From: Massilia sp. CF038
GTDB taxonomy: Bacteria > Pseudomonadota > Gammaproteobacteria > Burkholderiales > Burkholderiaceae_D
Length of the DNA stretch: 64,000 bases
Direction of reading: 5' to 3'
Assembly (NCBI RefSeq): GCF_900129765.1
Contig: NZ_FQWU01000002.1
Coordinates: forward strand, 1,860,001 to 1,924,000
Shown piece by piece: positions 55,593 through 64,000 of this stretch (positions are counted from its first letter, which is position 1; each line of letters starts with the position of its first letter). Under the pieces are notes generated by a model. The model ran no database searches. It saw only the letters and a list, made by a program, of their open reading frames with translations, and was not told where the DNA came from. The position numbers and the translations under genes were made by a program.

Positions 55593-57110
55593 ATGAGCCT
55601 TGCCGTTTTACGCAGCCGCGCACTGTCCGGCATGGAAGCGCTGGAGGTCAGTGTGGAAGTACACCTGGCCAATGGCCTGCCTTCGCTCACCATTGTTGGC
55701 CTGCCCGATGCCGAGGTGCGCGAATCGAAAGATCGGGTGCGCGCCGCCCTGCAAAATGCCGGCTTTGAATTTCCCGCGCGCCGCATCACCATCAACCTGG
55801 CGCCAGCCGACTTGCCGAAGGAATCCGGCCGCTTCGATCTGCCGATCGCCATCGGCATTCTGGCGGCATCAAAACAGATTCCCGCCGCGGAACTGGATCA
55901 ATACGAATTTGCCGGTGAACTGTCGCTCTCGGGCGAGTTGCGGCCCGTGCGTGGCGCGTTGGCCATGACCTTCGCCATGCAACGCGACCCCGTGGGACGT
56001 GAGCGCGGTTTCATCGTGCCGATGGAAAATGCGGACGAAGCTGCGCTGGCAGTGGACGCCCGCGTTTTCCCCGCGGGAACGCTGCTGCAAGTATGCGCTC
56101 ACTTTTGCGCGGCTGCGCAGCAAGACCGCCTGGTGCGGCATCAACCAAAGGACAGGCAGGGCGCGCCCTCGTATCCCGACTTCTCCGATGTCAAAGGCCA
56201 AAAGACCACCAAGCGTGGCCTGGAAATCGCTGCCTCGGGTTCACACAGTGTGCTGCTGATTGGTCCACCCGGGGCCGGCAAGACCATGCTGGCTTCGCGC
56301 TTTCCGGGTTTGCTGCCGGCGATGAACGACGACGAAGCGCTGGAGTCGGCCGCCCTGCAATCACTGAATGGGATCTTCAATCCGCAACGCTGGAAGATGC
56401 GGCCGTTTCGCAGTCCGCATCACACCTGCTCCGGCGTGGCGCTGATCGGCGGCGGGCCGCTGGCGCGGCCGGGCGAAGTCTCGCTGGCGCATCTGGGGGT
56501 GCTGTTTCTTGATGAACTGCCTGAATTTAACCGCCATGTACTGGAAGTGCTGCGCCAGCCGCTGGAGTCTGGCCAGGTCACCATTGCACGTGCGGCGCGG
56601 CACGCCGATTTTCCTGCACGCTTTCAACTGATTGCGGCCATGAACCCCTGCCCTTGCGGCTACCACGGTCACCCTTCCGGCAAGTGCAATTGCACCTTCG
56701 AAGCCGTGCTGCGGTATCAGAACCGGATTTCCGGTCCCTTACTGGACCGGATTGATATTCAAATTGAGGTGGCGGCCATGGATCCGGAAGTACTGGCGCG
56801 TCTGGCCGATGGCGACAGCAGTGCCAATATTGCTGCCCGGGTGGCCAGCGCCCACGCGCGCCAGTTTCAGCGCCAGGACAAACCGAACGAACGCTTGAGC
56901 ACACAGGAGATCGACCGTTACTGCAAGCTCGACAAGGCCGGCGAAGCCGAGTTGCGCGCGGCCATGCAGCAATACCACTGGTCAGCGCGCGCGTACCACC
57001 GCGTGCTCAAGGTGGCGCGCACCATCGCCGACCTTGATGGCGGCAAGCATGTGTCGGCGGGCAATGTGCACGAAGCAATTCAGCTGCGGCGCGGTCTGCG
57101 CGAACGCTGA
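55593..57110 (+). CDS. comM: YifB/ComM-family Mg-chelatase-like AAA+ ATPase
   Basis: 505 aa. N-terminal Lon-protease-like fold domain (about 1-170, GLPSLTIVGLPDAEVRESKDRV) followed by an AAA+ module. Walker A is GPPGAGKT at 224-231 and Walker B is LFLDELPEF. The C-terminal part holds the Mg-chelatase-like lid. ComM is a hexameric helicase that drives branch migration in natural transformation. The ATG at 55593 (MSLAVLRSRAL) gives normal length; an upstream open extension is not coding. comM is a known insertion hotspot in other bacteria. It is flanked on both sides by PEP-CTERM genes. Confidence 0.95.
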   Translation: MSLAVLRSRALSGMEALEVSVEVHLANGLPSLTIVGLPDAEVRESKDRVRAALQNAGFEFPARRITINLAPADLPKESGRFDLPIAIGILAASKQIPAAELDQYEFAGELSLSGELRPVRGALAMTFAMQRDPVGRERGFIVPMENADEAALAVDARVFPAGTLLQVCAHFCAAAQQDRLVRHQPKDRQGAPSYPDFSDVKGQKTTKRGLEIAASGSHSVLLIGPPGAGKTMLASRFPGLLPAMNDDEALESAALQSLNGIFNPQRWKMRPFRSPHHTCSGVALIGGGPLARPGEVSLAHLGVLFLDELPEFNRHVLEVLRQPLESGQVTIARAARHADFPARFQLIAAMNPCPCGYHGHPSGKCNCTFEAVLRYQNRISGPLLDRIDIQIEVAAMDPEVLARLADGDSSANIAARVASAHARQFQRQDKPNERLSTQEIDRYCKLDKAGEAELRAAMQQYHWSARAYHRVLKVARTIADLDGGKHVSAGNVHEAIQLRRGLRER

Positions 57111-57121
57111 CCGCGCCGTGC

Positions 57122-57706
57122 TCAGCGTGCTCGCCGGCGCGCGCTGGCCAGTCCTGCCAGACCCAGGGCAAGCAGCGCCAGGGAAGCGGGCTCTGGCACG
57201 TCATTGCCGCGCAGATCAATATTGTCGAACTGATGGAACGGGCTTTGCTGCACCCAGGTCACGGAATCGAGATTGTCGAACCCGCTCAGCACGAAGTGCT
57301 GAAATGCCAGCGGTTCGCCAACGTTGAAGGATTGCATCACTGTACCGCCGCCGTGCACGTGTCCTGTGAAGCTGACCTGGGCACCGTCAGAATAGAAGGT
57401 CGATACTCTTGCCAGATCGATCGCAAGCAAGGAAAACACAGTGCCATCCATGCGCGCCAGCGTCGTGGTTTCGTTGGAAAAATTGTTGAACAGGCCGGCG
57501 GATCCCGCATACCAGCCAGCCAGATTTTGCTGAGCACTGGCAAACAAAGTCGTGGCCGTCAGTCGGTAGCCATCTTCCTCATAGACTGCAAAGGTCTGGA
57601 AGTCGGTACCAGCCTGCTCGAGTGCATCAAAATCAATGCGCGCGGCTTGCGCCGGGGCCAGGAAACTGGACGTGAATAACAGTGCGGCGAACAGGATACG
57701 CTTCAT
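57122..57706 (-). CDS. PEP-CTERM sorting-domain protein
   Basis: 194 aa. The signal peptide is about residues 1-21 (ending AQA), and the tail has VPEPASLALLALGLAGL followed by RRRAR, a textbook PEP-CTERM. The body starts IDFDALEQAGTDFQTF and looks like a jelly-roll secreted protein. The ATG at 57706 has AAGGGG seven bases upstream. It converges with comM, 11 bases from its stop. Function beyond sorting is unknown. Confidence 0.88.
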   Translation of the reverse strand: MKRILFAALLFTSSFLAPAQAARIDFDALEQAGTDFQTFAVYEEDGYRLTATTLFASAQQNLAGWYAGSAGLFNNFSNETTTLARMDGTVFSLLAIDLARVSTFYSDGAQVSFTGHVHGGGTVMQSFNVGEPLAFQHFVLSGFDNLDSVTWVQQSPFHQFDNIDLRGNDVPEPASLALLALGLAGLASARRRAR

Positions 57707-57888
57707 TTGGAACCCCTTGTCGTGGATGACACACTTATTTCGATGCGGCAAATAAGTTATAAGCAAGACATGTACCAGCGGGGCAATAATGAGCGTATTC
57801 AAGCACTTGGTGCATGGCGTCCGCCCTTATTTTTCCAAACTGTAAGAAGTCCCGACAGAAATTACTTTCCATCGGGTACTACAGCGGC

Positions 57889-58422
57889 CTACACAGTCAA
57901 GTTCCCTTCGATGGAATCGTCCAGCGTCACGCCGACCGCAGCACCGATCATCATTTTCACACCGGCTACGGCGTTGCCATGCTTTGTGTCCCAGTAATAG
58001 CCATGCGAAGGGGCGACCTTGATCACCGTGATGCGAGGATCATCTTCGCCCTCGGTAAACCAGGTCTTGAGAACAAACTTCCACAGTTGCTTGATGCGCG
58101 CTTTGTCGCGCGAGACTGTGGCGTGCCCCTCCAGGTGCAGAAATTCGGAATGCGGGGAACCCTGGAAGAACAGACGCACATGCGCATTGTTCTGCAATTC
58201 CTGATTCTTGTGACTATCACTGGCGCTCATGAACCACAGATTGCCTTGCGGGTCGACCTCGAGCACGCTCATCGGACGCACATCCTCATTGCCCGCCTGA
58301 TCCTTGGTGCAGAAGAAGCAGGTCTCGGCAGCTTTGATGATGGCCGCCATCTTCTCGACAGCGGCGCTGCCGGACAGATCTTCCATATTGTGTTCAGGTT
58401 GCTGCTTGTTAATCGAATCCAT
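57889..58422 (-). CDS. pyridoxamine-5'-phosphate-oxidase-like general stress protein
   Basis: 177-aa split-barrel flavin-binding family protein (general stress protein 26 type). CFFCTKDQAGNEDVRPM and LWFMSASDSHKNQEL form the flavin-binding core. Active oxidase function is doubtful; members often bind FMN or F420 and are stress-induced. The ATG at 58422 has AAGGAG seven bases upstream, which decides it over an upstream in-frame extension. It follows the PEP-CTERM gene across a 182-bp gap in which I see nothing else, and is divergent from the lipoprotein gene. Confidence 0.87.
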   Translation of the reverse strand: MDSINKQQPEHNMEDLSGSAAVEKMAAIIKAAETCFFCTKDQAGNEDVRPMSVLEVDPQGNLWFMSASDSHKNQELQNNAHVRLFFQGSPHSEFLHLEGHATVSRDKARIKQLWKFVLKTWFTEGEDDPRITVIKVAPSHGYYWDTKHGNAVAGVKMMIGAAVGVTLDDSIEGNLTV

Positions 58423-58529
58423 GTGAATCTCCTTTTTTCTCAGTTTGTCCATGACAAATCCTACGCCAGCGGCGGCTGCTTCCATGTTCGCTGGCTAACA
58501 GAAAACCCAAGTCCTGCTACCATGACGGG

Positions 58530-59075
58530 ATGCGACTATCCCGACTTCAGCCTTACGTTCTGCCTGTTCTGGCCGCGCTCGCGCTGGCTGCCTGCAGTCC
58601 CAAATACAATTGGCGCGACTACAGCAGCAACGACGCGCCCTTCCGCGTGATGTTCCCGGACAAGCCAGCCACGCATACCCGCGCCATCGATTTGAACGGC
58701 CTCAAGCTCAACATGACCATGACCGCTGCCCAGGTCGATGGCACGACGTTTGCCGTGGGCACGGCGGAAGCGCCCGACGCTACCCTTGCCGAGGCTGCAC
58801 TCGGGTCCATGAAGACAGCCCTGGTCAACAATATCGGCGCCACCATCAACAGCGAAAAGACGGCGCGCGCGTCCTCATCGAGCAGCGCGGCAAGCGCGCG
58901 CAGCGCCGCCATCGACGTCCAGGCCAGCGGCAAACGCAACGGTGTGCCGATGAAACTGATCGCCCATTTCGAATCGCGCGACAAGCGCTTTTACCAGGTC
59001 ATCGTGATGGGGCCAGAGAAAGAAATGTCGAAAGAAAACGTCGACATGTTCATGTCCTCATTCAAGTTGCAGTGA
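58530..59075 (+). CDS. putative lipoprotein
   Basis: 181 aa. The signal peptide ends in a lipobox LAAC, so Cys22 is likely lipidated. The body (FRVMFPDKPATHT, LNMTMTAAQVDGTTFAVGT) recurs in small exported proteins annotated as hypothetical. A Ser/Ala-rich low-complexity stretch lies near residues 114-126. No enzymatic motif is visible. It is seven bases upstream of the MFS gene on the same strand and may be co-transcribed. Confidence 0.78.
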   Translation: MRLSRLQPYVLPVLAALALAACSPKYNWRDYSSNDAPFRVMFPDKPATHTRAIDLNGLKLNMTMTAAQVDGTTFAVGTAEAPDATLAEAALGSMKTALVNNIGATINSEKTARASSSSSAASARSAAIDVQASGKRNGVPMKLIAHFESRDKRFYQVIVMGPEKEMSKENVDMFMSSFKLQ

Positions 59076-59082
59076 GGCGGCT

Positions 59083-60324
59083 ATGAGCGCGACGCTCAAG
59101 GGCGCGGCGGCGCTGCGGGTTTTCTCGTGTTTCGCGTTCGGCTACTTGCTGTCGTATGCGCTGCGCTCGATCAACGCGGTCATCGCGCCAGCCCTCGTCA
59201 CCGAACTCCACCTGAGCAATGCTGACCTTGGCCTGCTCTCGTCCGCCTACTTCGTGGCCTTCGGCTGCATGCAGCTGCCACTGGGCATCTGGCTCGACAA
59301 ATATGGGCCGCGTCGCACCGAAGCGGCCTTGCTGCTGCTGGCGGCGCTGGGCGCGCTGGTGTTTGCCAGCAGCAGTACCTTGATGGGCTTGTGGATTGGG
59401 CGTGCGCTGATCGGCATTGGTGTGTCGGCCTGTCTGATGGCCGCACTCAAGGGATACCGCCAGTGGTTCCCCATGGAACAGCAGGGCAGGCTTGCATCCT
59501 GGATGCTGATGGCAGGCACCTCCGGTGCTCTGAGCGCCTCGGTGCCGGTCACCCTGCTGCTGCCGCACACGGGCTGGCGCGCGCTGTTCTATGGCATGGC
59601 TCTGCTGTTGCTGCTCACGGCCGCCGGCCTGTTCTTTCTGCTGCGCGATGCAGAACAGCATGCCGATGCAACCGTACCGGTGGCAGCAAACGCTGCAGCC
59701 GGCGGCTACCGCACGATTTTTCGCGCGCCCTATTTCTGGCGTATCGCGGCGCTGGGCTTTGTGAACCACGCGATGTTTGCCGCGCTCCAGACCCTGTGGG
59801 CGGGCCCGTGGCTGACGACCGTGCTGGGCGCCAGTGAAGATCAGGCCAGCGGCATGCTGTTTGCGATGAATCTGATCCTGATGCTCGCTTACCTTGCGCT
59901 GGGCTGGGCTGCACCACGGCTGGTGCGCGCAGGCTGGGATATGAACCGCCTGATTATCATCGGGACGGCCGGGATGGCGCTGGCGCAAGCGGCCATGGTC
60001 GTCGCAGGCGGGTCGGCCGCCTGGCTGCTGTTGCTGGTGCTGGCCTTGTGTGTGCCTGTGACCTCGCTGGTACAATCGGGATCCGGTCTGGCCTTCCCTG
60101 CGGCGCTGGCCGGGCGTGCCAATGCCGCGTACAACCTGACCCTGTTCCTGGGCGCGTTCACCTGGCAATGGGGCTTTGGCGTACTGGTTGATCTCATCAA
60201 GGCGGGTGGAGCAGCGCCGGCGATGGCGTTTCGCCTGACCATGGCGGCCATGGTGCTGCTGCAGCTGGCCGCACTGGGGTATTTTCTTTTTCACCGGGTC
60301 GAGCCGGATAAGTACGCGCAATAA
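59083..60324 (+). CDS. MFS transporter
   Basis: 413-aa major facilitator with 12 predicted helices. Motif A is visible as GIWLDKYGPRRTE between helices 2 and 3, and RALIGIGVSACLMAALKGYRQW marks helix 4. It resembles sugar-phosphate/organic anion type MFS proteins; substrate is unknown. The ATG at 59083 follows the lipoprotein stop by seven bases. It is followed by a 91-base gap before the DUF1840 gene. Confidence 0.88.
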   Translation: MSATLKGAAALRVFSCFAFGYLLSYALRSINAVIAPALVTELHLSNADLGLLSSAYFVAFGCMQLPLGIWLDKYGPRRTEAALLLLAALGALVFASSSTLMGLWIGRALIGIGVSACLMAALKGYRQWFPMEQQGRLASWMLMAGTSGALSASVPVTLLLPHTGWRALFYGMALLLLLTAAGLFFLLRDAEQHADATVPVAANAAAGGYRTIFRAPYFWRIAALGFVNHAMFAALQTLWAGPWLTTVLGASEDQASGMLFAMNLILMLAYLALGWAAPRLVRAGWDMNRLIIIGTAGMALAQAAMVVAGGSAAWLLLLVLALCVPVTSLVQSGSGLAFPAALAGRANAAYNLTLFLGAFTWQWGFGVLVDLIKAGGAAPAMAFRLTMAAMVLLQLAALGYFLFHRVEPDKYAQ

Positions 60325-60415
60325 ACTGTTTTTTCGCTTGCGCACGTGTGCGGGATGACCGCGCCGCGAGTTCGTGTTATCGTTTCGTCATGAACCACAC
60401 TGTAAGAAAGCTCCT

Positions 60416-60760
60416 ATGTTAATCACGTTTACGTCCAAGGCCGCAGCAGAAGTGTTGATGTACAAGGAACACGCCAAGCGCATTCTGGACTTGCTGCACA
60501 AAGATGCCTCCCGCGGTGTCATCACGGCAGCCGAAATGCCGCACGCGGTCGCGGTACTCGAAAAAGAAATCGATGAACAGCGCAAGCATTTGGCGTCTGA
60601 AGAAATCCAGCGCGACGTGCACGCGCACCACGGTGAAGCCGGTGACGACGCCGAGCACGAAGAAGTTGAAGTCGTCGCCTTCCCGACGCGCGCTTATCCG
60701 CTGCTCGAAATGCTGCGCGCTGCCCAGGCAGGCGGAAACGACGTCCTCTGGGGCGTGTAA
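60416..60760 (+). CDS. DUF1840 family protein
   Basis: 114 aa, all soluble and mostly helical. The start MLITFTSKAAAEVLMYKEHA and the C-terminal AFPTRAYPLLEMLRAA fit DUF1840, a small beta-proteobacterial family of unknown function. The middle is rich in Glu, Asp and His. The ATG at 60416 is chosen over an in-frame upstream start because it matches the family start. The stop overlaps the hydrolase ATG by one base, so translation is coupled. Confidence 0.85.
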   Translation: MLITFTSKAAAEVLMYKEHAKRILDLLHKDASRGVITAAEMPHAVAVLEKEIDEQRKHLASEEIQRDVHAHHGEAGDDAEHEEVEVVAFPTRAYPLLEMLRAAQAGGNDVLWGV

Positions 60761-61599
60761 TGCCGGCGCTGGTGGCGCCCCATACCCACCAGCTTGCCGC
60801 CGCCGATGGCACCTTGTTGCATGTGTCCGATTACCTGCTCCCTGGTTCGAGCGGCCCCAGCATTGTGCTGATGCACGGGCTGGGCGAACACAGTGGACGC
60901 TACCGCCAGCTGGCTCACTTTTTCAATCATCTTGGCTTGTCGGTGCGCTGTTATGACCACCGCGGACATGGCCGTTCGCAAGGCGCGCGCGGCGACGTGC
61001 CGAACGGTGATCCCATGCTGCAGGATGCCCAGATCGTGATTGAACATTTCGCGGCGCGCTTTACGCGTCCGCCCTTCCTGTTCGGGCATAGCATGGGCGG
61101 CTTGTTCGCAGCGCGTTTCGCCCTGAGCGGCGTCACACCGCTGCGCGGGCTGGTGCTGTCGTCGCCGGCACTGTCGGTGGGTCTGTCAGCGCTGCAGCGG
61201 CGGCTGCAGCGGTTCCTCCTCAGCGTGGCGCCAAGGCTGGCAGTGCCGAACGGCTTGCAACCTGATTATTTGTCCCACGACGAGGCCGTCGTTCGTGCTT
61301 ATAAAGCAGATCCGCTGGTGCACGGTAAAATCAGCGCGCGCCTTCTGCAGTCGATGCTTGAATCGATCGTCTATTGCCAGCAGCATGCGGTGACGCTGGC
61401 GATGCCGGTACTGCTGCAGGTGGCGGGCGACGATCGCCTGGTCGACGCCGCCGGCAGTCATGCATTCTTCGCCAAGCTGCCTTCAGGGCGCGCCACACTC
61501 AAGCTGTACGAGGGATTTTTTCACGAAATTTTCAATGAGGTGGACGCGGCCCGTCCACGCGGCGACTTGCAGCACTGGCTGAGCACTCAGCTCACCTGA
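60760..61599 (+). CDS. lysophospholipase/monoglyceride-lipase-like alpha/beta hydrolase
   Basis: 279-aa hydrolase. The nucleophile Ser is in LFGHSMGGLFAARF, the acid in VAGDDRLVDAAGS and the His in FFHEIFNEVD. The start HGLGEHSGRYRQLAHFF is characteristic of the monoglyceride lipase/PldB group. No signal peptide is present, so it acts in the cytoplasm or at the inner membrane. It forms a two-gene unit with the DUF1840 gene. Its end overlaps the convergent PAP2 gene by 13 bases. Confidence 0.9.
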   Translation: MPALVAPHTHQLAAADGTLLHVSDYLLPGSSGPSIVLMHGLGEHSGRYRQLAHFFNHLGLSVRCYDHRGHGRSQGARGDVPNGDPMLQDAQIVIEHFAARFTRPPFLFGHSMGGLFAARFALSGVTPLRGLVLSSPALSVGLSALQRRLQRFLLSVAPRLAVPNGLQPDYLSHDEAVVRAYKADPLVHGKISARLLQSMLESIVYCQQHAVTLAMPVLLQVAGDDRLVDAAGSHAFFAKLPSGRATLKLYEGFFHEIFNEVDAARPRGDLQHWLSTQLT

Positions 61600-62288
61600 T
61601 ACAGTCGTGCGTAATGCTTGTTGCGCATCGCGACCCGCCACATGGTACTGACAATGGCGCACGCGATCCACATCGACCACAGCGTGTGCGTCAGGAAGTG
61701 CGCGCCGCGCAGCTGCTGAATCCAGCCAATCACAAAGCCCAGCAACAGCATTGCCGCGCCCATCAGCGCCGCTTTGCGCGGGTGTTCGGGCAGCCAGAAG
61801 ACGGCCAGCGACACCAGCCACAATGCGGAAGACGCGTGCCCGGCCGGCATGCAGTGACCCGCCGGCACACCGGCGATCAGCGGTTGCAGCAGCCGCACGT
61901 AAGGCTCGTCGCCGCCAAACGCCACCAGGTCCCAGGGACAATGCGAGTAACTAAGGCGTTTGAGCAGACTCACGGCCAGCGGCACCAACAGTGCTGACAG
62001 CGCGACCAGGCGCATGCGCAAGCGCAGCCGTTCGTCCCAGCGCTTGCGCGGGCGCCACAAGTCATACGCTACTGGCAGGATGAAGCACGCAGCAAGCACG
62101 ATCATGATCCGCTTGATGTACTTGTGATTGACGGTCTCTGCGAACCAGGCGTGCCGCAGCGGGAACGCGACCGGACCGTTGCCGGCCATCGCATGGGCAA
62201 GCCACATGTCGATATCTGTCACAGCGCCGATCGCCAGAATGACAACAGCGCATAGCGCCAGAACAGTGGTGGTACGGTTAGACGTCAT
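61587..62288 (-). CDS. PAP2-family membrane phosphatase
   Basis: 233-aa polytopic membrane protein with six predicted helices. The three PAP2 motifs are recognisable: KRLSYSHCP (motif 1), PAGHASSAL (motif 2) and RGAHFLTHTLWSM (motif 3, with catalytic His). Members dephosphorylate lipid phosphates such as undecaprenyl pyrophosphate or lipid A. The ATG at 62288 overlaps the end of eptA by 11 bases, so the two are coupled. Joint action with EptA on lipid A is an inference from this. Confidence 0.9.
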   Translation of the reverse strand: MTSNRTTTVLALCAVVILAIGAVTDIDMWLAHAMAGNGPVAFPLRHAWFAETVNHKYIKRIMIVLAACFILPVAYDLWRPRKRWDERLRLRMRLVALSALLVPLAVSLLKRLSYSHCPWDLVAFGGDEPYVRLLQPLIAGVPAGHCMPAGHASSALWLVSLAVFWLPEHPRKAALMGAAMLLLGFVIGWIQQLRGAHFLTHTLWSMWIACAIVSTMWRVAMRNKHYARLYQVS

Positions 62289-63918
62289 TGCGGCAAGGTC
62301 CGACGAGATCGAGACGTGGATTGTACAGCGCCGTATTCACATTCAGCATCCCGAGCACGGAGTGGAACACGTTATCGTGCGAAAAACTCTGGCTTGTGCG
62401 CGCGGCCAGACAGCGCTGATCGATCTGATAGCGATCGCGATACCCCGCCGACAGCCAGAGCATCAAGGGAACCTCGCGCTGCTCGGCCGGCGCGATCATG
62501 TAGGGCGCGCCATGCAGGTAAAGATTGTGCTCGCCGAGCGACTCGCCATGATCGGAAAAATACAACATCGCGGTGTTGATCGGGTCGCGTCGCTCGCTGG
62601 CCTTGAGTAGTTCAATGGTCTTGTTCAGCACATGATCGGTGTAGAGGATCGTATTGTCGTACGCTGCCACGATCGACTCGCGCGAGCACTTTTCCAGCTC
62701 GTTCGTTTCGCAGACCGGGCCAAAACGCTGGAAGGCAGCGGGATAGCGCTTGTGGTACGCCGGTCCGTGGCTACCCTTCTGGTGCAGCACGATGACCAGA
62801 TCGTCGCGCGCTTCATGGATGATCTCCGGCAGGCGCTCGAGCAGGCGCTCATCGTAGCATTCATCGGCAACGCACCACGGGTTCCCCTTCTCGGGCACCG
62901 ACAGATCCTCGTAAGCCACCCGGTCGCAAGCGCCCTTGCAGCCTGAATTATTATCGCGCCAGAGTACTTCGAAACCGGCGTGACGCAGCACATCGAGCAA
63001 GCCTTCCTGGGCATAGGCCTGGGTGTCCGAATAGTGTTCGCGTCCCAGCATGGAAAACACACATGGCAGCGACACCGCGGTGGCCGTGCCGCACGAAGCG
63101 ACGTGATTAAAGTTGAGCAGCTCTGGCTGCAGCGCCAGTTGCGGGTTGGTCGCACGGGCATAGCCATTGAGCGAAAAATTTGCCGCACGAGCGGTTTCGC
63201 CGACGACAATGACCGTGACCGAGCGATGCTTGTTCTCGCTCGCGGTGACACCCTTTATCGCATCGGTACCCAGCGGGGCAACGACAATGCGGCGCGCGAA
63301 GCGCTGCTTGATATAGCCATTGATGGCCTGGATGTAGTTCGTTGGTGTGAGCAGGTAGCGCAGCTCGCGGTGCTCGCGCAAGGTCGGTGCCAGCGTCTTG
63401 AAGAACACCACCAGCAGCACCAGTGCCAGTGTCAGTGACAGGGCTGCGACGCCGGCACGCCGGCCCAGGCCGCGCAGGCCTTGCGGAAAGCTGACCTGCG
63501 CCCGCCACACAAGCAATGCAGGCAGCACACCGAGCAGCGACAGCGCAAGCAGCATCTGAACGCTGAACAGCTCACTGGCTTCACGTACATCGGTCTCGAA
63601 CAGGTTCTGGATCATCGACTTGTCGATCTGCACACCGTAACTGACCATGAAGAAGGCAGTCAGCGCTGTGGCGACAAACAGCGCGATCAAAATCGGCTTG
63701 AGCACATAGCGAAAACTGAATAATGCGAGAACCGCATTGAACAGCAGCGCGATCAGGACAAAGCATCCCAGCAGCAGTGGGACTTGCGACATGCTGAAGC
63801 CACCGGCGGCGGCACTGAAGCTGCGCCAGAAGGCGACGTTGTAGGCGCTGGCCAGCAAGGCCGATGCCAACAGGGTCAGGACATCGTGACTGAGGCGGGG
63901 ACGGGTGAATATCTTCAA
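62278..63918 (-). CDS. eptA: lipid A phosphoethanolamine transferase EptA family
   Basis: 546 aa. Five N-terminal membrane helices (about 15-170) precede a periplasmic sulfatase-fold domain. The metal site includes Glu241 in VVGETARAANFS, the nucleophile is Thr280 in SCGTATAV, and Asp-His is in YFSDHGESLGEH. It transfers phosphoethanolamine from phosphatidylethanolamine to lipid A, the basis of polymyxin resistance in related enzymes (MCR, EptA). The frame has no ATG near its start. TTG at 63918 (MKIFTRPRL) gives family length; a TTG at 63990 would add 24 aa. It is upstream of the PAP2 gene. Confidence 0.92.
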   Translation of the reverse strand: MKIFTRPRLSHDVLTLLASALLASAYNVAFWRSFSAAAGGFSMSQVPLLLGCFVLIALLFNAVLALFSFRYVLKPILIALFVATALTAFFMVSYGVQIDKSMIQNLFETDVREASELFSVQMLLALSLLGVLPALLVWRAQVSFPQGLRGLGRRAGVAALSLTLALVLLVVFFKTLAPTLREHRELRYLLTPTNYIQAINGYIKQRFARRIVVAPLGTDAIKGVTASENKHRSVTVIVVGETARAANFSLNGYARATNPQLALQPELLNFNHVASCGTATAVSLPCVFSMLGREHYSDTQAYAQEGLLDVLRHAGFEVLWRDNNSGCKGACDRVAYEDLSVPEKGNPWCVADECYDERLLERLPEIIHEARDDLVIVLHQKGSHGPAYHKRYPAAFQRFGPVCETNELEKCSRESIVAAYDNTILYTDHVLNKTIELLKASERRDPINTAMLYFSDHGESLGEHNLYLHGAPYMIAPAEQREVPLMLWLSAGYRDRYQIDQRCLAARTSQSFSHDNVFHSVLGMLNVNTALYNPRLDLVGPCRNDV

Positions 63919-64000
63919 TGGACAGCCTGCGAACGGTCGATGCCCCGAGATAGGGACATCAGAGTCACACAGTACTACCGCGCTCGTCAAACGGCCGTCA
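63919..64000. other. window edge upstream of eptA
   Basis: The last 82 bases lie upstream of the chosen eptA start. They remain open in the eptA frame to a TTG at 63990. No regulator or PmrA-like box was recognised; the region is cut by the window end. Confidence 0.4.

Overview
The window looks like a chromosomal segment of a high-GC betaproteobacterium, most likely Oxalobacteraceae (Massilia/Duganella/Janthinobacterium group). This is an inference from three things. The core gene blocks are in Burkholderiales-like order (mreBCD-mrdAB-rlpA, gatCAB, metXW, PTS fragment plus gshB-gshA, torF-glnK-amtB-ubiK). GshA is of the Thiobacillus-type family. Two proteins carry PEP-CTERM sorting tails. No rRNA, tRNA, CRISPR array, integrase or transposase was recognised.

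Layout. 1-6652: the N-terminus of an RsmB-like rRNA methyltransferase, divergent from a plus-strand run argS, SPOR protein, dsbA-like, SDR, birA, coaX, SPOR protein. 6657-7486: a minus pair, STAS-like protein and VOC protein. 7503-14417: the minus-strand cell-shape cluster mreB-mreC-mreD-mrdA-mrdB(rodA)-rlpA. 14739-18010: gatCAB for tRNA-Gln/Asn transamidation, ending in a 27-bp perfect inverted repeat and a 36-bp-period array. 18298-23445: pyrE, xth, an RluA-type pseudouridine synthase, an M48 protease, metW and metX. 23477-28490: ptsI, ptsH, EIIA-Man, gshB and gshA, all minus. 28642-31831: torF-glnK-amtB (nitrogen sensing and uptake) and ubiK.

31.8-55.4 kb is an accessory block. It holds a Tat-type alpha/beta hydrolase with a two-cysteine OhrR-like regulator, a MarR regulator divergent from a Bcr/CflA efflux pump, a hypothetical gene, and a 1679-aa reading frame joining a GMC flavin oxidoreductase to a two-component-propeller histidine kinase. 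It also holds a secreted Ig/TP-stalk protein, a DUF1800-DUF1501 pair under a large NTPase-BTAD regulator, an orphan response regulator, a GH9 glycosidase, a VOC protein, a SUFU-domain protein and a PEP-CTERM protein. As I recall, ubiK and comM lie close together in relatives, so this block may be an insertion at that point.

55.6-63.9 kb: comM, a second PEP-CTERM protein, a PNPOx-like stress protein, a small lipoprotein, an MFS transporter, a DUF1840 protein with a lysophospholipase-like hydrolase, and a PAP2-EptA pair for lipid A phosphoethanolamine modification.

The most unusual items are the in-frame GMC oxidoreductase-histidine kinase fusion, the shared secreted Ig/TP module in two opposite-strand genes, and a family of nested palindromic repeats (27104, 31860, 42863). 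The first two copies of that family are alike even in the loop and show a compensatory base-pair change.
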